NCBI GenBank assembly: GCA_039191605.1
Contig: JBCCXL010000003.1
Location: 186,001-250,000 of the forward strand
Origin: JBCCXL01 sp039191605
Lineage (GTDB): Bacteria > Acidobacteriota > Thermoanaerobaculia > Multivoradales > JAHZIX01
Direction of reading: 5' to 3'
DNA length: 64,000 nucleotides
The notes under the pieces are model-generated. The model was not told the DNA's origin. It did no database searches and saw only the letters and a program-made list of their open reading frames with translations. Positions 51,759-59,381 of the stretch are shown in pieces (position 1 is the stretch's first letter; each line of letters starts with the position of its first letter). Position numbers and translations under genes: made by a program.

Positions 51759-52739
51759 ATGAGTACGCCCTTGGCCCCAAGTTCACCGCCTCTTTCCGGA
51801 GCTCGAGCTAAGATGAGCTCTTCCTCGATACACCCAATGTCCACCGGAAGCCAAGATATAGCTGAACCCCGGGAGCATCATCTGCGGGGTGACCTGATGG
51901 AGCTCACCCGAGTTCGCCTGAACTTTATGGTGGTGCTCACGACCGGTATCGGGTTTTTGCTGGCGGTCGATACCTCGCCATTTCCTCTGGCTCTCTTCGC
52001 CTGGGCGGTGGTTGGTACGGCTTTGGTGGCGGCTGGCTCCTCAGCACTGAATCAGGTGATGGAGAGAGAAGGCGATTCCCGCATGCCGAGAACCGCCGAT
52101 CGTCCGCTGCCGACCGGCCGGATGACTTCAGGAACCGCCTTCGTCATCGGCAGCGGGCTCTCTCTTCTCGGTCTCGGAATGCTGGCCTGGCAGGTGAACC
52201 TGCTGACCTGCGTACTGGCCTTGGGAACTCTGCTGAGCTACCTGTTCCTGTATACGCCGCTCAAGCGCCGCTCCTCGCTGGCAACAATTATCGGTGCCGT
52301 GCCCGGCGCGATTCCGCCGATGATGGGATGGACGGCGGTTCGAGGCACCATCGATCTTGGGGCCTGGGCTCTGTTCGGGATTCTCTTCTTCTGGCAGCTT
52401 CCGCATTTCCTGGCCATCGCCTGGGTCTATCGGGATGACTACGAGCGTGGCGGGATGCCGATGCTCACGGTGGTGGATCGAGAGGGCTTTATCACCGCTC
52501 GCCAAATGATTCTCTACTGCGCTGTCTTGATTCCTGTGAGCTTGCTCACCACCGTCGCCGGCGTCACCGGGGTGCTTTATCTGATCGCGGCGATCCTGCT
52601 GGGCCTTGCCTACCTATGGCCTTGCTTCACTTTCGCCAAATATCGTGATGTGCCTCACGCCAAGCGCCTGATGATCGCTTCCGTGCTCTATCTTCCGGCC
52701 CTCTTGGGCGCGATGCTCATCGATCGACTGCTGCTATGA
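51759..52739 (+). CDS. ctaB: protoheme IX farnesyltransferase (heme O synthase)
   Basis: This polytopic membrane prenyltransferase (326 aa) of the UbiA clan converts heme B to heme O, the precursor of heme A for the caa3 oxidase upstream. The first motif NQVMEREGDSRMPRTADRPLPTG (pattern: N-x3-E-x4-D) and the second YRDDYERGGMPML are both intact, with nine membrane segments. A serine-rich N-terminal leader of about 35 residues is not typical; later in-frame ATGs (51813, 51837) are possible starts. Its nearness to the oxidase operon fits its function. Heme A synthase (ctaA) is not in the window. Confidence 0.95.
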   Translation: MSTPLAPSSPPLSGARAKMSSSSIHPMSTGSQDIAEPREHHLRGDLMELTRVRLNFMVVLTTGIGFLLAVDTSPFPLALFAWAVVGTALVAAGSSALNQVMEREGDSRMPRTADRPLPTGRMTSGTAFVIGSGLSLLGLGMLAWQVNLLTCVLALGTLLSYLFLYTPLKRRSSLATIIGAVPGAIPPMMGWTAVRGTIDLGAWALFGILFFWQLPHFLAIAWVYRDDYERGGMPMLTVVDREGFITARQMILYCAVLIPVSLLTTVAGVTGVLYLIAAILLGLAYLWPCFTFAKYRDVPHAKRLMIASVLYLPALLGAMLIDRLLL

Positions 52740-52821
52740 CCCAGGACGTTGAGAGCTCATTAGCTCGAAGAGGCTCGACGAGCATGTACGGTAATTTCGC
52801 CAAAGAGAGCAAGGGTTGAGC

Positions 52822-53508
52822 ATGTCTCGCCAGCCACAAACTCGCCATTCCCTACACTGGGTAAGGGTCTTTGGCTGGCTGACCGTCGCGGCGATGGTGG
52901 CCGCCCTCGGGGTGACTTATTGGTTGTCCGATGGCTCGGCCGAGAGCAGCCGGGTTTCTCTGCAGCCCGCAGACGGCTTGATCACGGCAGGCGATCTGCC
53001 GGAGCTTCCGATCTACGGCGAGCTGCCGTCCTTCGAGCTGGTGAATACTCAGGGCGACCTGGTGAGCCTGGAAACACTGAAAGGCAAGCCCTTCATCGCG
53101 GACTTTGTCTTCACTCGCTGTCAGGGGACCTGCCCGGTCCTCAGCCGGAAAATGGCTCAGCTGCAGAGTCGCCTACCCCAGCCGCCTCCTGTCCGCTTCC
53201 TCTCTTTCTCCGTAGACCCAGACCACGACACTCCAGAAGTGCTGGCAGAGTACGCTGAATCTCTCGGCGCTGGCCCGGATTGGTGGTTCTTGTCCGGTGA
53301 TCGAGAGAGAACCTATGATTTGATCCGCCGGGGCTTCAAGCTGGGGGTCTCTCAGGCGGAAGAATCCCCCTCTTCGGCAGCGGAGCCCATCGTGCACTCC
53401 ACGCGCTTTGTCCTGGTGGATTCTGAAAGCCGGATTCGTGGCTACTACGAAGCCTTTGAGCCCGAAAAGCTAGATCAGCTACTGCTAGATTTGGAACAGC
53501 TTCTTTAG
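52822..53508 (+). CDS. SCO1/SenC-type copper chaperone with N-terminal anchor
   Basis: This second SCO protein (228 aa) has an N-terminal membrane anchor (about 17-36, VFGWLTVAAMVAALGVTYWL). The copper ligands are C100 and C104 in FTRCQGTCPVLS, and H192 in IVHSTRFVLVD. SVDPDHDTPE is the family block after the redox strand. It differs from the operon SCO (which has a C-terminal anchor and a CPMLC motif), suggesting divided roles in CuA or CuB assembly. The ATG at 52822 has AAGGG 6 bases upstream; TTG at 52816 is an alternative. It lies 82 bp after ctaB and is probably co-transcribed. Confidence 0.92.
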   Translation: MSRQPQTRHSLHWVRVFGWLTVAAMVAALGVTYWLSDGSAESSRVSLQPADGLITAGDLPELPIYGELPSFELVNTQGDLVSLETLKGKPFIADFVFTRCQGTCPVLSRKMAQLQSRLPQPPPVRFLSFSVDPDHDTPEVLAEYAESLGAGPDWWFLSGDRERTYDLIRRGFKLGVSQAEESPSSAAEPIVHSTRFVLVDSESRIRGYYEAFEPEKLDQLLLDLEQLL

Positions 53509-53665
53509 GGTCTGTTTCGATGGGCGTCCTGATGGTTTCGTTGACCCGAGTGTTCTGATGCCGAAGCGAGGCTTCCTTTCCTTGGGCTAAACGCCTGCTT
53601 TTCCGCATCCCCACCTTTCCCCTTCCCCCAACTTCTTCGAACTCTTTCCCTCCCGAGGCCCCACC

Positions 53666-54406
53666 ATGTACCGACGCCACGAAGTGATCCCGTCCCAATC
53701 GATGGGGCGCCCAATGCATCTCTGGTGCTACGGACATTGGGGGCCCGCCGTCTTGGCCTTCCCCACCGCTGCCGGGATGGCTCATGAGTGGGACCGCCAG
53801 GGCATGGTAGAAGCGCTGCGTCCGCTGATCGACGGCGGTCGTCTGAAGCTCTATTGCTCCGAGAGCAACGTTGCGGAGGCTTGGACTCGTCAGGAAGGGG
53901 CGCCCTGGTGGCGAATTCAGCGGCACCAGGCCTTTGAGACCTATGTGCTCCAGGAGCTCGCCCCCTGGATCCGCGCCGACTGCGGCTCGAAGAAGACGCC
54001 CATCGGGGTGACTGGCGCTTCCCTCGGTGGCTATTATGCGGCGAATTTCGCGCTGAAGAATCCGGAAGCCTTTCCTTGGGCCCTCTGCATGAGCGGGCGC
54101 TACAACATGCAGGGCTTCACCGGGGGCTTCTCCAACCTGGATGTCTACTTCAATAATCCGCTGGCCTACGTGCCCAACCTCGACGGGCCCTCGCTCGCTC
54201 GGGTGCAGAAGCACGCGCACCTGGTCTTGGTCTGTGGCCAGGGCAAGTGGGAAGAAGGCTGTATCGAGGAGACCCACGCCTTGGCCAACGTCTTGGCGGC
54301 GAAGGGAATCTCCCACCAGCGAGACATCTGGGGCTACGACGTCTCCCACGATTGGTATTGGTGGCGCCTTCAGGCTCAGTACCACATCGGCCAGCTGGTG
54401 GGCTGA
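53666..54406 (+). CDS. putative esterase (alpha/beta-hydrolase, esterase-D-like)
   Basis: This cytosolic alpha/beta-hydrolase (246 aa) has the nucleophile elbow GASLGGYYAANFAL (Ser at about 117). The final GYDVSHDWYWWR supplies the catalytic histidine, and the preceding acidic residues include a likely Asp. The N-terminal block AVLAFPTAAGMAHEWDRQG includes an oxyanion-side loop. The family annotation is esterase/poly-hydroxy-depolymerase-like; the natural substrate is unknown. There is no signal peptide. The ATG at 53666 follows a Pro/Ser-poor stretch with no strong ribosome site. Neighbours give no functional clue. Confidence 0.85.
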   Translation: MYRRHEVIPSQSMGRPMHLWCYGHWGPAVLAFPTAAGMAHEWDRQGMVEALRPLIDGGRLKLYCSESNVAEAWTRQEGAPWWRIQRHQAFETYVLQELAPWIRADCGSKKTPIGVTGASLGGYYAANFALKNPEAFPWALCMSGRYNMQGFTGGFSNLDVYFNNPLAYVPNLDGPSLARVQKHAHLVLVCGQGKWEEGCIEETHALANVLAAKGISHQRDIWGYDVSHDWYWWRLQAQYHIGQLVG

Positions 54407-54470
54407 TCTGCAGGAGTCGCCGAGGTCCGGTACGCCGAAGTTCGGTGCGCCGAGGTCAGCAGCGCAGCGG

Positions 54471-55232
54471 TTAGCGCGGGTCGAGCTGATCGAAGAAGCG
54501 CTCGATTCGTTCCGCGTTGGTGCCGACATCCCCTAATCCGACACGAGAGACGCTCCTCACGTCGACGATGGATCCGACAACGCCGCCGTCCGGCCCCGAG
54601 AGCGGCCGGATGCGCACGCTGACGTCGTCGGTGAAGCGATACAGCTCAGTACTCTCGGTGGCCTCGAAACGATGCTCCGTCGCGAGGCGCCAGGTCACCT
54701 GCCATCCGAGGGCCTGGGCGGCCGCCAACGAGCGCTGGTAGGCGACATCTGGCTGGATATTGAGCTCCAGAGGGCGAAGCTCTGGGTAACCTTCTCGCTG
54801 AAGGCTGGCGGTGTTTTCCAGCCCGTCGGGGTAGTCGAGAGACCTGCCTTGATTGGCCACCAACGTCTGGGCGTGGATGAAAACCGGGGGATCGTCGATA
54901 TTGGTGGTGAGGTCGTGGATCGGCGGCACCTTCGCGGCTTGCGCTCCGGGAATCGCAAGGGCGAGGAGCAGGGCGATGCCAAAGAGCGTGGCGACGATCG
55001 CTAGGCCGCGCCCCTCCTTGATACCCCGGCTCCAGCCCCGGAACAGAGCGACGGCACCGAGGCAGGCAGTGAGAGTACCGCAAAGAAAGAGGGCGCTGGT
55101 GGCAACTCGAAAGCCAATGAGAGGGGAGAGTGCGGCGTAGTGGGCGCCGAGGGTGGTGCCGGCAGCCACTAGAACACCGAGGATCCCAAGACCGAGAGCG
55201 AGGCGAGCGAGGGGGGAGGAGGAAGCAGCCAT
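54471..55232 (-). CDS. DUF1499 membrane protein
   Basis: This 253-aa protein has three or four hydrophobic segments in its first 110 residues (LGLGILGVLVAAGTTLGAHY, FRVATSALFLCGTLTACLG and GLAIVATLFGIALLLALAI, patterns only). The C-terminal DUF1499 domain starts at the block KVPPIHDLTTNIDDPPVFI and ends with VDVRSVSRVGLGDVGTNAERI. The domain is periplasmic or cytosolic and of unknown function. The ATG at 55232 is on the minus strand. It is divergent from the Ada/AlkA gene, with 175 bp between starts, and convergent with the esterase gene. Confidence 0.85.
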   Translation of the reverse strand: MAASSSPLARLALGLGILGVLVAAGTTLGAHYAALSPLIGFRVATSALFLCGTLTACLGAVALFRGWSRGIKEGRGLAIVATLFGIALLLALAIPGAQAAKVPPIHDLTTNIDDPPVFIHAQTLVANQGRSLDYPDGLENTASLQREGYPELRPLELNIQPDVAYQRSLAAAQALGWQVTWRLATEHRFEATESTELYRFTDDVSVRIRPLSGPDGGVVGSIVDVRSVSRVGLGDVGTNAERIERFFDQLDPR

Positions 55233-55407
55233 AGCTACAGCATATCCCGAGATCGAGATGCCTTTGAGCGCCTACCGCGCCCCTTCCCAAAGGGTGCAGG
55301 ATGCGTGGTTTGGTCGGGTACTTTCCCAGAGTTGTGGGAGGTCGAATCGTTTGAGCACAGGAATCCGGTAGACCCTCTGAGCATCGCTTCGCTACAGTGG
55401 GGCCATC

Positions 55408-56895
55408 ATGGTTGGCCAAATCACTCCGCAAGAGTTCCACGCCGAAGGTCTCCTGCCGCCGGCGACAGAGATGGCGACCGCGCTGGAGAAGCGAGATCCT
55501 GATTACGATGGCCGCTTTATCTTTGGCGTCCTCTCGACTGGAATCTACTGTCGGCCGTCCTGCCCTGCCCGCAGACCGCTGCCGAAGAACGTTCGTTTCT
55601 ATCTCGGGCCTCCAGAGGCGAGGGCGGCGGGGTTGCGTCCCTGTCGTCGATGCCTTCCGGATCGATCCGCGGATGCGGACGCTCAGGAGATCGAGGCTTT
55701 GCTGGCTAGGCTGGATCAGGATCCCGCGGCCTACGCCGGGGTAGAGGATCTCGCGACGGATCTAGGAATCGGCCTTTCGAAACTCAACGCCTGGCTGCGT
55801 CGGCACGTTCACGAGACCCCCGGTCGCCGACTGCTGCAGGCCCGGCTGGAGAGTGCACGGCAGCGCCTGCTGCGGAGCGATGAGACGGTGGCGGCCATCG
55901 CCTACGATGTGGGCTTCGAGAGCCTCTCGTCCTTCACGGAGCGATTTCGCGCCGCGTACCATCTCTCGCCGAGCGCCTTTCGAGGCTTGCGGGATGCAGC
56001 GAGCTTCCGTCTCTCTCTGCCTCAGGGCTACGAGACCCAGGGAGCTCGAAGCTACCTCGGGCGAGACCCTGCCGGGACCTTCGCTTCTGCCGACGGAGAG
56101 CACTTCGCTTTTGGCCTGCGCTATCGGGATTCGATCTATCGAGATTCGGTCCATCGGGTGCGCGGTCGTTTCGTCGGGCAGAGCGTGGAGTGCGAGGTCG
56201 AAGGCGCTAGCCCCTTACCGGAAGGGGTAGCGGCGCAGGCACACCGACATCTTCTGCGGTGGATCGGCCTGAGCCGAGATCCGCTGCCTTATCGTCGCTT
56301 TGCCGAGCGTCGGGAGCCACTCCAGGCCTTGGTTCAAGACCGCCCTCTACTGTGTCTCTACGGCCCTGGGGACCCATTCCTCGCCCTCTTGTGGACGATT
56401 CTGGGACAGCAGGTCACCCTCGGATTTGCCTCGACCCTGCTAGCGCGCCTGGGAGCCCTCGCTGGAGCCCCGGTGGGTGGAGGGCTGCACGCGCCACCGC
56501 GTCCGGAGGACGTGGCGGCGCTAGATGAAGACTCCCTGCGCGAGATCCAGCTCTCTCGCTCGAAGGCCAGCTACGTGCGCGGCGTCGCGCGAGCGGTGGC
56601 CGAGGGGGATCTGGATCTTGAAGGTTTCCGACGCTCCACCGCCACCCTTACTCGACAGCGCCTGCTGGCGCAGCGGGGGCTCGGCCCCTGGTCGGTGAAC
56701 TACTTGATGCTTCGCGCCTTCGGCTTTGGGGATGCTCTCCCGGTGGGAGACGCTGGCCTCGCCCGAGGCTTGGTCTCCTTCCTGCAGCTCGAACAGCGGC
56801 CCGATGCAAAAGAGCAGGCCCGCCTGATGGCACCCTTCGCGCCCTACCGTGGCTGGACCACCCTCTACCTTTGGCACCTCGCCATGGAGGCTTGA
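55408..56895 (+). CDS. Ada-type methyl-sensor fused to AlkA 3-methyladenine DNA glycosylase
   Basis: This alkylation-repair protein (495 aa) joins three parts. Residues about 22-90 are the Ada zinc domain with cysteines CRPSC and CRRC, where a cysteine accepts methyl groups from phosphotriesters. An AraC-type helix-turn-helix (about 125-200, AIAYDVGFESLSSFTERFR) binds DNA. The C-terminal half is an AlkA-like HhH-GPD glycosylase with ILGQQVTLGFAST, LGPWSVNYLMLR and the catalytic Asp in LPVGDAGLARG, which excises 3-methylpurines. The same fusion exists in actinobacteria, so the design is known. It could both sense damage and repair it. It overlaps or abuts ogt downstream. Confidence 0.93.
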   Translation: MVGQITPQEFHAEGLLPPATEMATALEKRDPDYDGRFIFGVLSTGIYCRPSCPARRPLPKNVRFYLGPPEARAAGLRPCRRCLPDRSADADAQEIEALLARLDQDPAAYAGVEDLATDLGIGLSKLNAWLRRHVHETPGRRLLQARLESARQRLLRSDETVAAIAYDVGFESLSSFTERFRAAYHLSPSAFRGLRDAASFRLSLPQGYETQGARSYLGRDPAGTFASADGEHFAFGLRYRDSIYRDSVHRVRGRFVGQSVECEVEGASPLPEGVAAQAHRHLLRWIGLSRDPLPYRRFAERREPLQALVQDRPLLCLYGPGDPFLALLWTILGQQVTLGFASTLLARLGALAGAPVGGGLHAPPRPEDVAALDEDSLREIQLSRSKASYVRGVARAVAEGDLDLEGFRRSTATLTRQRLLAQRGLGPWSVNYLMLRAFGFGDALPVGDAGLARGLVSFLQLEQRPDAKEQARLMAPFAPYRGWTTLYLWHLAMEA

Positions 56896-56897
56896 TG

Positions 56898-57551
56898 ATG
56901 TCTATAGCAGCACCGCACTCTTCTTCCGATGCCGCGGCTCGCCTCGAGCGCCCGCTTGCCGCCAACGCCGCTAGTCCTTCCCAGGGTGCCTTCGAATCGC
57001 CCCGCGGCCCCCTCTCCATGGCGACGCTGGAGACGCCCTGTGGCTGGTTGCTGGCGGTTTCGGACTCGGAGGGCGCCGCGGTTGCGGCGCAATTCAGCGC
57101 TCAGCCGGCAGCCGCCGAGGAGCGACAGAAGCTCGCTACTCGACTCGGTACCCCTTGGGCGCCGGACGAGCAGCCCGTCTCTCTTCTGGTCACCCAGCTG
57201 GAAGAATACTTCCGTGGCGAGCGCCGGGTTTTCGACCTGCCGCTGCGCCCTCCTGGAACGGCCTTTCGGCACCGGGTGTGGGGTCAGCTCCTCGGGCTCT
57301 CCTTCGGCGAGACCTGCAGCTATGGAGAGCTGGCGGTCACCTGCGGAGATCCAAAGGCCAGCCGCGCTGTAGGAGCAGCGAACGGCGCCAATCCGCTACC
57401 GATCATCATTCCCTGCCATCGGGTGCTGGCCTCCACGGGACTCCTCCACGGCTATGCCGGCGGCCTGGACCGCAAGGCCTGGCTGCTGCGCCACGAGGGC
57501 ATCTCGGTCGTCGGCGACGAGAGCTCGCAGCTGCGCCTCGATCTGACCTGA
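56898..57551 (+). CDS. ogt: methylated-DNA-[protein]-cysteine S-methyltransferase
   Basis: This suicide repair protein (217 aa) transfers methyl groups from O6-methylguanine to its own cysteine. The active-site motif IIPCHRVLAS has C173 and the helix-turn-helix block SYGELAVTCGDPKASRAVG precedes it. The asparagine-hinge region ANGANPLPI is intact. The N-terminal 40 residues are disordered and not needed. The ATG at 56898 is favoured because GGAGG lies 7 bases upstream; ATG at 56895 overlaps the previous stop. With the Ada/AlkA gene it forms a two-gene alkylation-repair operon that covers both base removal and direct reversal. Confidence 0.96.
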   Translation: MSIAAPHSSSDAAARLERPLAANAASPSQGAFESPRGPLSMATLETPCGWLLAVSDSEGAAVAAQFSAQPAAAEERQKLATRLGTPWAPDEQPVSLLVTQLEEYFRGERRVFDLPLRPPGTAFRHRVWGQLLGLSFGETCSYGELAVTCGDPKASRAVGAANGANPLPIIIPCHRVLASTGLLHGYAGGLDRKAWLLRHEGISVVGDESSQLRLDLT

Positions 57552-57706
57552 GATCAGCGCGCCGCCGTAGGGGGCCTCGGCGAACGAGGTAGCTGTCGCG
57601 GCGAATCAGTTCGGCGGTAGCCGTCAATCGATAGGGGCAATGCTAGTCGACAGGGTCAATGCGCTCCGTCAGACCCCTCTCGAGGAAACGCTGACAGCGA
57701 TCGCGG

Positions 57707-58732
57707 TCAGGAGTCTCCCGAATCGTCCTGTACGGCGGGATGGACGGCTGGGTCGACAACCGCCTGCCCGGAGGCATCGAGCTCGTGCACCAGCATGTAG
57801 CGACTCATGCCGCGAAGGTATTGAAAGGGCTCTGGTGACGCCTGCCGGGCGTTGGTGAGCTGGTTGAGCTTGGAATCGAGATCATCGATGAAGTGCAGGG
57901 CGATGGCCTCTGCGGTCATCGGCTCCACCGGCGCACCATATTCATAGCGCCCCTGATGGGAGAGCACCAGGTGCTCGAGGTGGAGCTGAAGCTCCGGCGG
58001 AAAGTCTTTCACCTCTCCACAGCATTCGCGGATCATGTCGCGGCCCAGCACCACGTGCCCCACTAGTCGGCCGACGGGAGTGTAATCGTTCGCCGGCATG
58101 GCTCCGATCTCGTGGATCTTTCCAAGATCATGGAAGAACGCTCCGATGAGCACCAATTCCCGGTTGAGCTGAGGGAAGTGCTGGCATACCGCCAGCGCTA
58201 GCTCCATCATCGAGACGGTGTGTTCGAGCAGGCCTCCGCGGTAGGCGTGATGCATCGTCTTTGCTGCCGGATGCTCCCGCAGAGCGTCGCCGAAACGCTC
58301 GAGGCCGCGTTCGGCGAGAGCCTTCAAGGGCGCTGAGGTGATCGAGTCCAACGCCTTCTCTAGGCGTCCGTAAAGCTGGTCGATGTCCTCTTTGGTGGAC
58401 GGAATGAGCAGCGATTCGTCGAAACCATATTGCCGATCCTCTTCCTTCGCCTGTCGACAGTGGTCGAGGTTGATCTGCAGCTGATCGCGGTAGTTGCGTA
58501 CCGAACCGCGGAAGGCGATGAAGTCGTGGGCCGCGTATTCTCCAGCCAACGCCGGGCTGTTGGCCCAGACTTTTCCGACGATGGAGCCGCTGGAGTCCGC
58601 CAGCTCGATGTCGAGGTAGTCATTCCCGTTTCGATCTTGGCGCCGCTCTTTCTTCGACAGTAGCGCGAAACCCTGGACGCTATCGCCGGCTTGCCAAGTG
58701 CTGATGGGGCGGTTGTGCTGAACGTTGGCCAT
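57707..58732 (-). CDS. yhaM: YhaM-type 3'-5' exoribonuclease (OB plus HD domains)
   Basis: This nuclease (341 aa) has an N-terminal OB-fold (GFALLSKKERRQDRNGNDYL, then FRGSVRNYRDQLQINLD) and a C-terminal HD domain. Metal-binding HD-domain residues are visible: HHAYRGGLLEHTVSMM, GAFFHDLGKIHEI (His-Asp) and LSHQGRYEYGAPVEPMTAEA, with DDLDSKLNQL as the final acidic site. YhaM of Bacillus degrades RNA and some DNA in the 3'-5' direction. The ATG at 58732 was chosen because GGGAGGATCCT stands directly before it and MANVQHNRPIS starts the OB domain; a further-upstream frame adds unrelated residues. It is convergent with ogt. Confidence 0.9.
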   Translation of the reverse strand: MANVQHNRPISTWQAGDSVQGFALLSKKERRQDRNGNDYLDIELADSSGSIVGKVWANSPALAGEYAAHDFIAFRGSVRNYRDQLQINLDHCRQAKEEDRQYGFDESLLIPSTKEDIDQLYGRLEKALDSITSAPLKALAERGLERFGDALREHPAAKTMHHAYRGGLLEHTVSMMELALAVCQHFPQLNRELVLIGAFFHDLGKIHEIGAMPANDYTPVGRLVGHVVLGRDMIRECCGEVKDFPPELQLHLEHLVLSHQGRYEYGAPVEPMTAEAIALHFIDDLDSKLNQLTNARQASPEPFQYLRGMSRYMLVHELDASGQAVVDPAVHPAVQDDSGDS

Positions 58733-59381
58733 AGGATCCTCCCGGAGGCACGCCACCTTGGGCGCAGCGAATCGGCGCGGGGGTACGGGCGTTTGAGAAT
58801 GGGGACTTCCCGGCGACCGCCGGAAGCTCCCATGGTACGCGCCTCGCGGCGATCTGCCAACACATTCTCGCCCTGTAGATGAGCCCTTTCGCAACTTCTT
58901 TGCCGGCGCCTCTTTCGCTATCCAGGTTTATTCGCTCTCTAGGGTCTTTCGATCTCTGGAGCCCTTCGACACGTAGGACCCAAGACGGTATCGACGGCTA
59001 TCGAACCTGAATCGCGATGCCCCCGTACAATGAAGAGCTCAATTCGCCCTGGCGCTCCCCATTCGCGCCTCCCCTTTCGCCGCCTCTGATTCGATGGCAC
59101 CGCTTTCGCAAGGAAGTTGGGGATCGAAGCTCAGGATCACGCCGAGATCGTTGTTCCTCACGAAGTTCTGAGCCTCGTGCCTCCTAGTCTGCTCTGAGCC
59201 TGTTTTGGGGTCGGCAACGGATCTGCACTGATCGTCGCCGGGGTGCGAGGGCCGAGTTGATGCGCATTGAACCGATCCTCTGCGCCCTCGGCGTCGAACC
59301 CTAAGTTGACTCCGGGCCATCGAAGCCTTCTCGATTGGCCTCCTTCTTATCCGCCCTGCCTTAGACCTTCCGGAGATCTCC
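58733..59381. other. 649-bp divergent intergenic region yhaM / VWA gene
   Basis: The longest gap in the right part. It includes a lone TACAAT (59026-59031) without a paired -35, and a 19-codon frame at 59030 with no support. The VWA gene start is preceded by GGAG at 59372. I found no RNA gene or recognised operator here. Confidence 0.45.

Noticed and set aside
53336..54529. 397-codon minus-strand frame over the esterase gene
   Set aside because: Antisense to the esterase and the end of SCO; no motif or ribosome site.
59030..59089. 19-codon reading frame MKSSIRPGAPHSRLPFRRL before the VWA gene
   Set aside because: No ribosome site or conservation; composition looks random.
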